From Neobittarella massiliensis (ex Bilen et al. 2018) (GTDB taxonomy: Bacteria > Bacillota > Clostridia > Oscillospirales > Ruminococcaceae), in contig NZ_OKQO01000001.1 of the NCBI RefSeq assembly GCF_900289145.1, forward strand, positions 372,001-436,000: a stretch of DNA of 64,000 bases. Direction: 5' to 3'. Of the stretch, positions 36,354-45,154 are shown piece by piece (position 1 is the stretch's first letter; each line of letters starts with the position of its first letter). A program made the translations under genes and the position numbers. The notes beneath the pieces are model-generated. The model did not search any database. It was not told where the DNA came from and worked only from the letters and a program-made list of their open reading frames with translations.

Positions 36354-37550
36354 GTGGAGAGGAGCATCCTGTTCTATCTGGGTGTCATTTTACTGATAGG
36401 GCTGCTGTTCGGCCGTTTGGCCAAGCGCTTTTACCTGCCCAACGTCACCGGCTACCTGGTGGCAGGGCTGCTGTTCGGCCCCAGCGTGTTGGGGCTGATC
36501 CCCGCCACTGCGCTGACGGGGATGGAGGCATTCGGTGAAGTGGCACTGGGATTCATCGCTTTTTTGGTGGGGAGCGACTGCAAGCTCTCCTATTTAAAAA
36601 AGCTGGGCAAAACGCCCCTCATCATTACCTTATGCGAGTCGCTGGGGGCGGTGGCTTTGGTGCTGGCAGCACTGCTGATAGCTGGCTATCCGGCCGACTG
36701 CGCAGTTATGCTGGCTGCTATTGCCGCCGCCACCGCGCCGATCTCCATCATCATGGTGGCGCGCCAATACCGGGCCAGCGGCCCCTTTACCGACACATTG
36801 CTGGCGGTAGTGGCACTGGACGATGCGGTGGCGCTGGTGGCTTTTGGCATCGCCTCGGCCGCTACCACCCTACTGCACGATGGGATCGGCAGTTCCCCCC
36901 GCGAGGTTGGAATGGCTATGGTCGGCCCGGTCATCGAGTTGGCCGGGGCGCTGTTTATCGGCATTGGCTTGGGCATGGCTTTTTCGGTACCGCTTCGCTT
37001 TTTTAAGGGCCGCGAGAGCCGGCTCATCCTCACCTGCAGCTTTATCTTGCTGGGGGTAGCGCTGGCCGATCTTCTGGGCCTTTCGGCGCTTTTGATGCTG
37101 CTCTGTATGGGGGCGGCGCTGGCCAACCTGCAACAGGATGCCGCGGCCATCCCCAGAATTGCCGACTCGATAGCCCCGCCGGTATTTTTGCTGTTCTTTG
37201 TTATCTCCGGGGCCAAAATGCAGCTCTCGCTGCTGCCGTCGGTGGGCCTGATCGGCATTCTCTACCTGGTGATGCGGGCACTGGGTAAAACACTGGGCTC
37301 GGCGCTGGGTGCCAAGCTGACGCACAGTCCGGCCTCGGTACAGAAATATCTGGGCCCGGCGCTGCTGCCCCAGGCCGGGGTGGCAGTGGGGCTCTCGCTG
37401 CTGGCCGCTCAGCAGCTGCCCCAACACGGTGCCGCTATCCACACAGTGGTGCTCTGCTCCACACTGCTGTGCGATATCGTCGGCCCGGCAGTGGCCAAAT
37501 ACGCTCTGCGCAAGGCGGGGGAGCTACCCACCGGCAGCGATCGCCTATAG
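36354..37550 (+). CDS. CPA2-family cation/proton antiporter
   Basis: The protein exchanges Na+ or K+ for protons (Kef/GerN/NapA type). The 398 residues hold about 12 membrane segments, with the family motifs GYLVAGLLFGPSVLGL and, in the transport core, ALDDAVALVAFG with paired Asp residues. It has no cytosolic NAD-binding (TrkA) domain, so regulation would have to come from a partner such as the PII-like protein. The likely start is GTG 36354, one base after the previous stop. A GAGAGGAG just downstream and a CTG at 36369 leave the exact start uncertain. Confidence 0.9.
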   Translation: MERSILFYLGVILLIGLLFGRLAKRFYLPNVTGYLVAGLLFGPSVLGLIPATALTGMEAFGEVALGFIAFLVGSDCKLSYLKKLGKTPLIITLCESLGAVALVLAALLIAGYPADCAVMLAAIAAATAPISIIMVARQYRASGPFTDTLLAVVALDDAVALVAFGIASAATTLLHDGIGSSPREVGMAMVGPVIELAGALFIGIGLGMAFSVPLRFFKGRESRLILTCSFILLGVALADLLGLSALLMLLCMGAALANLQQDAAAIPRIADSIAPPVFLLFFVISGAKMQLSLLPSVGLIGILYLVMRALGKTLGSALGAKLTHSPASVQKYLGPALLPQAGVAVGLSLLAAQQLPQHGAAIHTVVLCSTLLCDIVGPAVAKYALRKAGELPTGSDRL

Positions 37551-37575
37551 GGTATAGCTACTTATACTATACGCA

Positions 37576-37616
37576 AAAAAATGTGCAGACAGTTTGCTGC
37601 TGTCTGCACATTTTTT
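37576..37616. terminator. bidirectional terminator between the antiporter gene and sigK
   Basis: Seventeen-base arms (37576-37592, 37600-37616) with A and T runs at the ends, so it works in both directions. It just touches the sigK stop codon. Confidence 0.88.
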
Positions 37617-38328
37617 ATCGCCCAGGGGCCTGCCCCATATCTTTAAGCCCCTTATACAGCTTTCCCAAAGCCTTCTTCTCGATCCGGCTCACATACGAGC
37701 GGGAGATGCCCAGCAGACCAGCCACCTCTTTTTGGGTTTGTGGACGCTGGTTATTGAGGCCAAAGCGCAACTTGATAATGATGCGCTCGCGGGGGGTGAG
37801 CACTGTGTTGATCAGGTGGATCATCTTCTCCGAGCGTATCCCCAGATCGATGGTCTCGACGATATCGGTGTCGTCGGCCACCACATCTAAGTAGGTCAGG
37901 CTGCCGCCTTCGCCGTCCTGCTCAATAGAGTCATTGATGTACAACAGCCCGGCATTTTTCTTCTGAGATCGAAACTGCATCAGTATCTCATTCTCTATAC
38001 ATTTGGCGGCGTAGGTGGCAAAGCGTATCCCCTTTTGATGGTTGAAGGTAGATACAGCCTTGATCAGCCCAATCGTGCCGATAGACACCAGATCATCCTG
38101 GTCGGCCTGCCCGGCGGCGTAGTATTTTTTGCAGATGTGGGCCACCAGGCGCAGGTTGTGCTCAATCAGCTTGCCGCGGGCCTCCATGTCTCCTTCCTCT
38201 TTGTATTTCCTAAAGAGGTCAGCTTCCTCCTCTTTATCCAGTGGTTTGGGAAAGCTGCTCTGGCTGGAGATGTGCAGCGCAAAGTACAGCAGGTTTGCCA
38301 GTATTAGGCAGATAAACGCGGTATACAT
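37615..38328 (-). CDS. sigK: sporulation sigma factor SigK
   Basis: SigK directs late mother-cell transcription during spore formation. The 237-residue product starts with a hydrophobic pro-sequence-like segment (residues 1-20, YTAFICLILANLLYFAL). Region 2 follows (LIEHNLRLVAHICKKY; DLVSIGTIGLIKAVSTF; YAAKCIENEILM), then region 4 with a helix-turn-helix (GLLGISRSYVSRIEKKAL). The frame is unbroken, so there is no skin-type insertion. ATG 38328 was chosen over the TTG at 38331. Sequence favours SigK over SigE by its N-terminal pattern. Confidence 0.88.
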   Translation of the reverse strand: MYTAFICLILANLLYFALHISSQSSFPKPLDKEEEADLFRKYKEEGDMEARGKLIEHNLRLVAHICKKYYAAGQADQDDLVSIGTIGLIKAVSTFNHQKGIRFATYAAKCIENEILMQFRSQKKNAGLLYINDSIEQDGEGGSLTYLDVVADDTDIVETIDLGIRSEKMIHLINTVLTPRERIIIKLRFGLNNQRPQTQKEVAGLLGISRSYVSRIEKKALGKLYKGLKDMGQAPGR

Positions 38329-38433
38329 CAAAAATCACCGTTTTCCTGGTTATTACAGGCATTTTCACTGCCCGCTTTCTATGCATATGCCGAGCGGTGC
38401 GCTTTTTTGTCTGTCCACCGAGTTTTGACATGA

Positions 38434-38462
38434 TTGATTGCCCTATAAAAACATGCTATACT
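38434..38462 (+). promoter_or_regulatory. sigma-A promoter of birA
   Basis: TTGATT (38434-38439), a 17-base spacer and TATACT (38457-38462) with TGC before the -10. A TTGACA at 38425 is too far upstream. Confidence 0.75.
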
Positions 38463-38516
38463 ACTTGCACGAAGAGGACCGCGCACAGTAGCGTGCAGAG
38501 GATAAGGAGGTGCCCG

Positions 38517-39506
38517 GTGAGCGAGACCAAATACACTGTATTGCAGCGGCTCAGACAGCAGATCGGGCAGGTTGTATCCAGTGCCCAGCTGGTGCAAGAG
38601 ACCGGTGTGTCGCGCACCGCAGTGTGGAAGGCGATAGGCGCCCTGAAAAAAGAGGGCTACCCCATTACCGCTATCCAGAGCGGCGGCTACCGGCTGGAGG
38701 CGGATGGCGATGTGCTCTCGTCCCACGAGATACAGCGCCGCCGCAGGGGCCATTATCTGGGTGCTACTGCTTTTTATAGAGATGAGGTGCCCTCTACCAA
38801 TTCGGCACTGCGCGCGCTGGCCGGTACCGGTGATCTTTCCGACGGCTGTCTGCTGGTGGCGGGCCATCAAACTGCTGGCCGGGGACGGCAGGGCCGCAGC
38901 TTTTACTCGCCGGCCAGCAGCGGGCTCTACTTTTCTTTTGCCATCTGCCGCCCGCTGTCACTGCAGGCACTGCGTTTTTTAACGATGGCGGTGGCCCTGG
39001 GTACCAGTGCCGGTATTGGAGCTCTGTGCGGCGTATCGCCGTCCATCAAGTGGCCCAACGATCTGCTGCTGGCGGGTAAAAAGTGCTGTGGTATCCTCAC
39101 TGAGTGCAGCTTGGTAGCCGAGACCGGCTCGCTGGACTACGCGGTGGTAGGGGTGGGTATCAATGTAAAAGAGACTGCTTTTCCCCCCGAATTGGTGTCG
39201 GTAGCCACTGCGCTGGTCGGCTCTGCGGGGCGCGATATATCCCGGTCAGATCTGCTCGATGCGGTGCTCACCGGGATCGAGCAGCAGTTGGAACAGCTAT
39301 TTCAAGAGAATTGGGCGCAGATCATACAGGATTACCGCCAGCAGATGCTGTATCGCGGGCAGCAGGTCTTGCTGCACCTGCCGCAGGGGCAACGGGTGCA
39401 AGCCCAGCTGCTGGATATCGCCGAAGACGGCGGGCTGCTCATTGCCAGAGAGGGGCGGCAGGAGGTGCTGTATTCCGGCGACATTTTTCCCGTGGGCCAG
39501 CAGTAA
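38517..39506 (+). CDS. birA: bifunctional biotin ligase/biotin operon repressor BirA
   Basis: BirA attaches biotin to carboxylase carrier proteins and represses biotin genes. The 329-residue protein has an N-terminal winged helix (LVQETGVSRTAVWKAIGALKKEGYPI, about 20-45). The catalytic domain has VPSTNSALRAL, the biotinyl-AMP loop GRGRQGRSFYSP and KWPNDLLLAGKK, then the C-terminal SH3-like domain. GTG 38517 is six bases after AAGGAGG; an upstream in-frame ATG gives unconserved sequence. No biotin genes are in the window. Confidence 0.93.
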   Translation: MSETKYTVLQRLRQQIGQVVSSAQLVQETGVSRTAVWKAIGALKKEGYPITAIQSGGYRLEADGDVLSSHEIQRRRRGHYLGATAFYRDEVPSTNSALRALAGTGDLSDGCLLVAGHQTAGRGRQGRSFYSPASSGLYFSFAICRPLSLQALRFLTMAVALGTSAGIGALCGVSPSIKWPNDLLLAGKKCCGILTECSLVAETGSLDYAVVGVGINVKETAFPPELVSVATALVGSAGRDISRSDLLDAVLTGIEQQLEQLFQENWAQIIQDYRQQMLYRGQQVLLHLPQGQRVQAQLLDIAEDGGLLIAREGRQEVLYSGDIFPVGQQ

Positions 39507-39589
39507 TATCGCTTTAGCCGGAAGGGAAGAGTGACCGGCTATTTTACGTAGATCGGCGGCGGACCGCTGCCATTAGAGAGGTTGATTTG

Positions 39590-40861
39590 ATGAACAAGAC
39601 CGGCTTTTTCCCCGGCGACCTGTACATCCCCAAAAAAGAAGTGGATCTGCAAAAGTGGTGTGTCGTGGCCTGTGACCAGTACACCTCTCAGCCCGAATAC
39701 TGGGAGCAGGTGCGGCAGCAGGTGGGGGAAGCCCCGTCAACACTGCATATGATCATCCCCGAATGTGATCTGGAAAAAGACGATATCGACAAGCAGATAA
39801 AGAGCGCCGGCGCCGCCATGGAGGACTACCTGCAGCGCGATCTGCTGGAGCCGTTTTCCGATTTTTTATATCTGCGGCGCACACTGCGCGACGGCGGTAT
39901 CCGCCGCGGCCTGCTGGGCATCATTGATCTGGAGTGCTATGACTTCGCCCCTGGCTCCCAGTCGTTGGTGCGGGCCACCGAGGGAACTGTGCTCGAACGC
40001 ATACCGCCCCGAGTACGGGTGCGGCAGCAGGCTGCACTGGAGTGCCCCCACGTGATGCTGCTCATCGACGACCGGGCGCACACCGTTATCGAGCCCATTG
40101 AGCAGCGGGTGGAGCAGCTGGAACAGGTGTACGATACTCCGCTCATGCAAGACAGTGGCCGCGCCGTGGGGTATCTGTGCGATGGGGCCGAGAACTGGCG
40201 TATCATGCAGGCGCTGTCAGAGCTGGCCGATACCGACGGCTTTAATCGCCGCTGCGGCACGCAGAGCCAAGCCCCGCTGCTTTTTGCGGTGGGCGACGGC
40301 AACCACTCGTTGGCCACCGCCAAGACCTGTTATGAGCAGATCAAAAAGCAGCTCTCCCCCCAGCAAGCCCTTATGTACCCGGCCCGCTATGCGCTGGTGG
40401 AGGTGGTCAACCTGCACGACGAGTCGCTGGTGTTCGAGCCTATTCACCGGGTGGCCTTTGGCGTGCAGCCCCAACAGCTGCTGGAGGCCTTATCGGCGCA
40501 GTGTGGTGCAGTACCGGCGAGCTCTGAATCAGCTGGTCAGCAGATAAAAGTTCAAATAGGCGACTGTGTGCAGGACTACTGCTTAAAAACGCCCACCTCC
40601 AATCTGCCGGTGGGGACCCTGCAAAACTTTTTAGACAGCTATCTGGCGCAGTGTGGCGGCCGGGTCGACTATATCCACGGCGAGCAGGCAGTGGCTGCAC
40701 TTACGGCGCAGCCCAATACGGTGGGCTTTTTGCTGCCGGCTATGCAAAAAGAAGATCTGTTTCGCACAGTGGTGCTCGACGGCGCCTTGCCGCGCAAGAC
40801 CTTTTCGATGGGCCATGCCTGGGATAAGCGCTTTTACCTGGAGTGCCGGCGCATTCGCTGA
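39590..40861 (+). CDS. DUF1015 family protein
   Basis: The 423-residue protein belongs to the DUF1015 family of cytosolic proteins with unknown function. Family features are CVVACDQYTSQPEYWEQV, TLHMIIPECDLE, the central LLFAVGDGNHSLATAKTCYE and, near the end, GFLLPAMQKEDLF. ATG 39590 is eight bases from AGAGAGG; a TTG at 39587 is in frame but closer than ideal. Relatives are often near serine or amino-acid metabolism genes; here birA lies upstream. Confidence 0.85.
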   Translation: MNKTGFFPGDLYIPKKEVDLQKWCVVACDQYTSQPEYWEQVRQQVGEAPSTLHMIIPECDLEKDDIDKQIKSAGAAMEDYLQRDLLEPFSDFLYLRRTLRDGGIRRGLLGIIDLECYDFAPGSQSLVRATEGTVLERIPPRVRVRQQAALECPHVMLLIDDRAHTVIEPIEQRVEQLEQVYDTPLMQDSGRAVGYLCDGAENWRIMQALSELADTDGFNRRCGTQSQAPLLFAVGDGNHSLATAKTCYEQIKKQLSPQQALMYPARYALVEVVNLHDESLVFEPIHRVAFGVQPQQLLEALSAQCGAVPASSESAGQQIKVQIGDCVQDYCLKTPTSNLPVGTLQNFLDSYLAQCGGRVDYIHGEQAVAALTAQPNTVGFLLPAMQKEDLFRTVVLDGALPRKTFSMGHAWDKRFYLECRRIR

Positions 40862-40876
40862 CTAGAATAAGATCAT

Positions 40877-40919
40877 AAAAAAGCGTCAGCGGCAGAGCTC
40901 TGCCGCTGGCGCTTTTTTT
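40877..40919 (+). terminator. intrinsic terminator after the DUF1015 gene
   Basis: A long GC stem (about 40879-40898 against 40899-40912) flanked by A and T runs. Confidence 0.88.
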
Positions 40920-41034
40920 GCTGCTGAGAAATGCTTGCATGACCGGTCCTACATCCATCTGCTATTTTGTGCTGCCTTGGGCGGGATCGGAAAAAGGGTG
41001 GCACTGTCATCTTATGGGGCAGCCGGTGGCGCTT

Positions 41035-41310
41035 CTACAGCCATCCGTTCCACCAGGCCAGTCCCACTACAGCTGCCCACATCAGGCACAAGAGCGGCAC
41101 GCCCACATAAAATTTGGGGTGGCGGGTCTTGTGGTGGCAGGCTTTCATTCCCAGGTACAGGCCAAAGCAGCCACCCAGAGCCGCGACCGACATCAGGGTG
41201 TGTTCCGGTATGCGCCAGCGCCCCTTTTTGGCCCGGTATTTGTCAGTGGCGCACAGCAGTAGACCGGTCAGATTTACCGCGACCAGATATGCAGTCAAAA
41301 CAGTTTGCAT
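41035..41310 (-). CDS. DUF1294 small membrane protein
   Basis: The 91-residue protein has three predicted membrane helices and belongs to the DUF1294 family of unknown function. It shows DKYRAKKGRWRIPE between helices 1 and 2, the conserved LGGCFGLYLGMKACHHKTRHPKF core, and a final helix ending in WWNGWL. ATG 41310 follows GGAGG on the minus strand. No partner gene is evident: pckG lies upstream with its own terminator. Confidence 0.87.
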   Translation of the reverse strand: MQTVLTAYLVAVNLTGLLLCATDKYRAKKGRWRIPEHTLMSVAALGGCFGLYLGMKACHHKTRHPKFYVGVPLLCLMWAAVVGLAWWNGWL

Positions 41311-41371
41311 CGGCGTGCCTCCTCAAATTCTATTCTATAGCGCGGCTTTTCAGGCCGAAAAGAACGGATAT

Positions 41372-41404
41372 AAAAAAGGCCGCGCATCAAACGCGGCCTT
41401 TTTA
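41372..41404 (-). terminator. terminator of pckG
   Basis: AAAAAGGCCGCG and its complement (41375-41386, 41392-41403) around an eight-base or shorter loop, with T runs on both strands. Confidence 0.88.
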
Positions 41405-41417
41405 AAGCAGGCATACC

Positions 41418-43184
41418 TTACTTGTTCAGGTTGGCCTCCAGTTTATTCAGCTCATCCATCATCTCGGTGGGCAGTCTGTCGCCAAATTTGCCGTAGAACT
41501 CGCGGATGCCTTTGGCCTCTTCTTTCCACAGATCTTTGTCGACATTCAGCAGGCCTTTGAGGGTGTCCAGAGACAGGTCCAGCCCCTCCAGGTTGATGTC
41601 CTCGGCTTTGGGCTCGTAGCCGATCGGGGTCTCAACGGCGTCAGCTTTGCCCTCGCAGCGGTTGATGATCCACTCCAGAACACGCATGTTATCGCCGAAA
41701 CCGGGCCAGATGAAGTGGCCTTCGTCGTCGGTTCTAAACCAGTTGACGTTGAAGATCTTCGGCGCTTTGTCGCCCAGCTTCTTGCCCATCTCCAGCCAGT
41801 GTTTCCAGTAGTCGCCCATGTGGTAGCCGCAGAAAGGCAGCATAGCCATGGGGTCACGGCGGACCACACCAACAGCGCCGGTAGCGGCAGCGGTGGTCTC
41901 AGAAGCCATGATCGAACCTACGAACACGCCGTTCTGCCAATCTCTTGCCTGGTAGACCAGCGGAGCGGTCTTGGCACGGCGGCCACCAAACACGATAGCC
42001 GAGATCGGCACGCCTTTCGGGTTGTCAAACTCGGGGCTGACGCAGGGGCAATTCTTGGCGGGGGCGGTGAAACGGCTGTTGGGGTGTGCGCCTTTTACGC
42101 CGCTCTCGGGATCCCACTTGTTGCCTTTCCAGTCAACAGCATTCTTCGGCGGGTTCTTATCCAGGCCCTCCCACCAAACAGTGTTGTCGTCCAGATTGTG
42201 GACCACGTTGGTAAAGATGGTGCCCTGCATGGTGGATTTCAGTGCGTTGGGGTTAGACTTCATGTTGGTGCCGGGGGCAACGCCGAAGAAACCGGCCTCG
42301 GGGTTGATGGCCCACAGTCTGCCGTCGTCGCCGATGCGCAGCCAGGCGATATCGTCGCCCACGGTCCATACTTTGTAGCCTTTCTCGGTGTATACCTCAG
42401 GCGGAATGAGCATGGCCAGGTTGGTCTTGCCGCAGGCCGAGGGGAAAGCAGCGGTGACATATTTGACCTCGCCCTGGGGATTCTCGATACCCAGAATGAG
42501 CATATGCTCGGCCATCCAGCCCTCGTTTTTGCCCTGGAAAGAGGCGATGCGCAGCGCAAAGCACTTCTTGCCCAGCAGAACGTTGCCGCCGTAACCGGAG
42601 TTGATCGACCAAATCGTGTTGTCCTCGGGGAAGTGGCAGATGTAGCGGTTCTCCTCGTCGATGTCGGCTTTGGAGTGCAGGCCGCGCACAAAGTCGTTAG
42701 AGGTCTCGCCCAGCTGCTCAAAAGCGGCCTGACCCATTCTGGTCATGATGGCCATGTTCAGCACAACATAAGTAGAGTCGGTCAGCTCAACGCCGACTTT
42801 CGACAGCTTGGAGCCGATGGGGCCCATGCAGTAAGGGATCACGTACATGGTGCGGCCCTTCATCACGCCGTCAAACATCTTGCCCAGTTTCTCGTACATG
42901 ACTTTCGGGTCTTCCCAGTTGTTGGTGGGGCCGGCGTCTTTTTCATCTCTGGTGCAGATGAATGTTCTATGCTCGACACGGGCCACGTCGTTCTCTGCGG
43001 TTCTGTGCAGATAGCAGCCCGGCAGTTTCTCCTCGTTGAGTTTTTCCATCTCGCCGGTGGAGATAGACAGGTTCCGGATCTCGTCCAGCTGCTTCTCGCT
43101 GCCGTCGATCCAGACGACCTTGTCGGGTTTGCAGAGTGCTACCATCTCTTCGACCCAGTTCAAGACATTTTTATTGTTGGTCAT
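41418..43184 (-). CDS. pckG: phosphoenolpyruvate carboxykinase (GTP)
   Basis: The enzyme interconverts oxaloacetate and PEP using GTP/GDP. In anaerobes it often runs toward oxaloacetate with energy gain. The 588 residues are the GTP-type. The P-loop is FPSACGKTNLAM with the active-site Cys, metal-site residues lie around TVGDDIAWLR, and FGGRRAKTAPLVYQARDW and the guanine pocket FNVNWFR are present. ATG 43184 follows AAAGGGG. A consensus promoter and an inverted repeat precede it. The codon choice looks that of a highly expressed gene. Confidence 0.96.
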   Translation of the reverse strand: MTNNKNVLNWVEEMVALCKPDKVVWIDGSEKQLDEIRNLSISTGEMEKLNEEKLPGCYLHRTAENDVARVEHRTFICTRDEKDAGPTNNWEDPKVMYEKLGKMFDGVMKGRTMYVIPYCMGPIGSKLSKVGVELTDSTYVVLNMAIMTRMGQAAFEQLGETSNDFVRGLHSKADIDEENRYICHFPEDNTIWSINSGYGGNVLLGKKCFALRIASFQGKNEGWMAEHMLILGIENPQGEVKYVTAAFPSACGKTNLAMLIPPEVYTEKGYKVWTVGDDIAWLRIGDDGRLWAINPEAGFFGVAPGTNMKSNPNALKSTMQGTIFTNVVHNLDDNTVWWEGLDKNPPKNAVDWKGNKWDPESGVKGAHPNSRFTAPAKNCPCVSPEFDNPKGVPISAIVFGGRRAKTAPLVYQARDWQNGVFVGSIMASETTAAATGAVGVVRRDPMAMLPFCGYHMGDYWKHWLEMGKKLGDKAPKIFNVNWFRTDDEGHFIWPGFGDNMRVLEWIINRCEGKADAVETPIGYEPKAEDINLEGLDLSLDTLKGLLNVDKDLWKEEAKGIREFYGKFGDRLPTEMMDELNKLEANLNK

Positions 43185-43211
43185 TGGTCTTAACCCCTTT
43201 CAAAATAGTGG

Positions 43212-43273
43212 CGTTGTAAAAAACTACAACGTTCCCTAATTAGCATTATACGCAAAAAGTTGGTTGATTTCAA
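43212..43273 (-). promoter_or_regulatory. pckG promoter with a downstream inverted repeat
   Basis: On the minus strand: TTGAAA (43268-43273), a 17-base spacer and TATAAT (43245-43250). Just after the expected transcript start lie arms CGTTGTA and TACAACG (43212-43218, 43225-43231, six-base spacer), an operator-like element. Confidence 0.7.
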
Positions 43274-43387
43274 CGGGTAAATACCGAAAAATTGAGCGTT
43301 TTTGCATAAACATCCCCAAATGAAATTATGTGTTTTGCTGAAAATGACAGGCATTGTCTAGTTTTTAACAAGTTCAAAATTTGTTTA

Positions 43388-43416
43388 TTTCCTTTTCTGT
43401 CGCATTGTGCTAAGAT
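43388..43416 (+). promoter_or_regulatory. candidate promoter of the 237-residue membrane protein gene
   Basis: TTTCCT (43388-43393), a 17-base spacer and TAAGAT (43411-43416) with TGC before it. The -35 is weak. Confidence 0.5.
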
Positions 43417-43453
43417 AAAAGATATTTGATGCTTTTATAAAGGAGAAACTGCT

Positions 43454-44167
43454 GTGTTTGCCATACTGTTGGGCGTTTCCATGCTGGCTTTGGGCTACTG
43501 CACCCAAAAGAAGATCCTGACCCTGTTTATCACCTATTACGACCCCAAGCTCACCAACGAGCAGATGGAAGAGATCGAGGTCCAGCGCCAGTCTTTTTCA
43601 CAGAAGAGCCTGTATATCATGGGCGCGGTGTCGGCTGTCTCCGGTATCTGCCAGCTCATGGGCTACCTCATCTTTAAAGATCTGCTCATGGCGGTGTACC
43701 TGTTTTTGCTCATCCGCTTTATCGGCAAGACCTTTTTGCAAAAAGACGCCAAAAAAGGGCCGGGTAAAGTCTGCACCATCGCCGCAGTGCTGGTGAGCCT
43801 GCTCTACTTCGCCACCACCTTTACCTATTCGTTTGGTCCCAATAGCTTTAAAGTGACCGATGAGGCGCTCGCTATCTCCGGGCCCAGCCAGACCGAGATC
43901 GCCCTGACGGATATCCAGCTGCTCGAAGAGGTCGAGCGCATCCCCGAGCGCAAAGAAGCCGCCGGTCAGGTGGCCGAGTTTAACGGCACCTACCGGGGCA
44001 AGTACCACCTCAAAGGCGGCGAGACTGCCGTGCTCTACGACAACGGCGGCGCCAAGTCGCTGCGTATCACCACCAAAGACGGCACGCTCTATTACATAAA
44101 TGGCGGCAACGACGACACTACTGATCAGCTCTACGACCAGCTCACCGAGCAGCTGTCAGAAAAATAG
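43454..44167 (+). CDS. membrane protein of unknown function
   Basis: I do not recognise a characterised family. The 237-residue product has a first hydrophobic segment (1-15), a charged stretch (YDPKLTNEQMEEIEVQRQ), then three more hydrophobic segments between about 50 and 125. The C-terminal half (130-237) is soluble and beta-rich, with a pattern like a PH-type or DUF3784-like domain. The start is GTG 43454, eight bases after AAAGGAG. It stands alone, with a weak promoter and a clear terminator. Confidence 0.75.
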   Translation: MFAILLGVSMLALGYCTQKKILTLFITYYDPKLTNEQMEEIEVQRQSFSQKSLYIMGAVSAVSGICQLMGYLIFKDLLMAVYLFLLIRFIGKTFLQKDAKKGPGKVCTIAAVLVSLLYFATTFTYSFGPNSFKVTDEALAISGPSQTEIALTDIQLLEEVERIPERKEAAGQVAEFNGTYRGKYHLKGGETAVLYDNGGAKSLRITTKDGTLYYINGGNDDTTDQLYDQLTEQLSEK

Positions 44168-44183
44168 TACAAAATAAACTGTC

Positions 44184-44227
44184 AAAAGCGGCGTGAACCA
44201 GCATAGCTGTGTAGCACGCCGCTTTTT
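44184..44227 (+). terminator. intrinsic terminator
   Basis: Twelve-base arms AAAAGCGGCGTG (44184-44195) and CACGCCGCTTTT (44215-44226), then T. Confidence 0.9.
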
Positions 44228-44284
44228 GGCGCACAACTGTGTTTCTGCCTAAAATATATCAGGCTTTTTCTCTGCAGACCTTTA

Positions 44285-44313
44285 TTGTGTGAAAATGCAG
44301 AGAGCTGTATAAT
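44285..44313 (+). promoter_or_regulatory. sigma-A promoter of the tandem YczE-like genes
   Basis: TTGTGT (44285-44290), a 17-base spacer and TATAAT (44308-44313). Confidence 0.78.
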
Positions 44314-44378
44314 ATTTACTATGGCTGCTGTGCAGTCGATACTTGCCAAAAACAGGCGAACACAGGGGAGGAACGGCC

Positions 44379-45083
44379 GTGAAACAGAGCGTGAAAGACA
44401 GGCTGACCGAGGCGGGAAAGAAACTGCCGATCTTTATTTTTGCACCGCTGCTCTCAGCACTGGGCATCAGCCTCTGTCTAAAAGCTGCACTGGGCCTCGA
44501 CCCGATCTCGCTGTTTATCGAGGGGCTCTCCAAGGTGCTGGGAATGGCCTACTCCAACGCCTCGCTCCTGTATAACGGCAGTTTTATTTTGCTGGCCTGT
44601 ATCCTGGCCTGGAAGAACATCTACATCGGCACCGTGCTCTCGGGCATGCTCATGGGGCCCTTTTTAAAGGTGTACGAACATGTGTTGGCCTTCATCGACC
44701 CGGCCTCGCTGGTCCTGTGGCAGCGCTTCCTCTTCTTTGCTGTCGGTCAGGTCATCATGTGCCTGGGCATCTCGGTCAACGTGTCGCTGCGGTTTGGTCT
44801 CGGCTCCTCCGACGCGATCATTTTCAAGATCTGTTCGGTCACCGGCTGGCACTATAAATACCTGAAAATGACGTTTGACGCCACCTACCTGACTGTCGGT
44901 TTCCTCATGGGTGGTGTGTTGGGCGTGGGCACGGTGCTCAGCATGCTCACCACCGGCCCCATCGTCGAGGTGGGGGTAAAGTTTCTCAACCGCACACTGC
45001 TCAAAAAATTGGGGCTGCAAAATCCCCTCAACGAAATGAAGGCCAAAAAGAAGTCCCGTCCCGCGGCGGTACGCAAGCGCTGA
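44379..45083 (+). CDS. YczE/YyaS/YitT-family membrane protein, copy 1
   Basis: The 234-residue protein has about five membrane helices and resembles the YczE/YitT group, whose function is unknown. The family-like pattern GISLCLKAALGLDPISLFIEG is followed by NASLLYNG, and RFGLGSSDAIIFK lies in the second half. The C-terminal tail is Lys/Arg-rich. The start is GTG 44379, seven bases after AGGGGAGG. It is followed 71 bases later by a near copy with no promoter of its own that I can see, so the two are likely co-expressed. Confidence 0.82.
   Translation: MKQSVKDRLTEAGKKLPIFIFAPLLSALGISLCLKAALGLDPISLFIEGLSKVLGMAYSNASLLYNGSFILLACILAWKNIYIGTVLSGMLMGPFLKVYEHVLAFIDPASLVLWQRFLFFAVGQVIMCLGISVNVSLRFGLGSSDAIIFKICSVTGWHYKYLKMTFDATYLTVGFLMGGVLGVGTVLSMLTTGPIVEVGVKFLNRTLLKKLGLQNPLNEMKAKKKSRPAAVRKR
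44544..44580 (+). repeat. 37-base exact direct repeat (second copy 45320-45356)
   Basis: The stretch coding for MAYSNASLLYNG is identical at the DNA level in both tandem genes, including third codon positions. Confidence 0.85.
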
Positions 45084-45154
45084 TATTGCCCGGGCGCTGG
45101 CGTCCGGGTCCCCAAAGATAGATCAAAACACCAAAAGAGAGAGGAAGAAACTGT

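Noticed and set aside
43214-43229. Rex-binding site in the pckG leader
   Set aside because: The TTGT and ACAA halves are two bases closer than in the usual Rex operator, so only a generic inverted repeat is claimed.
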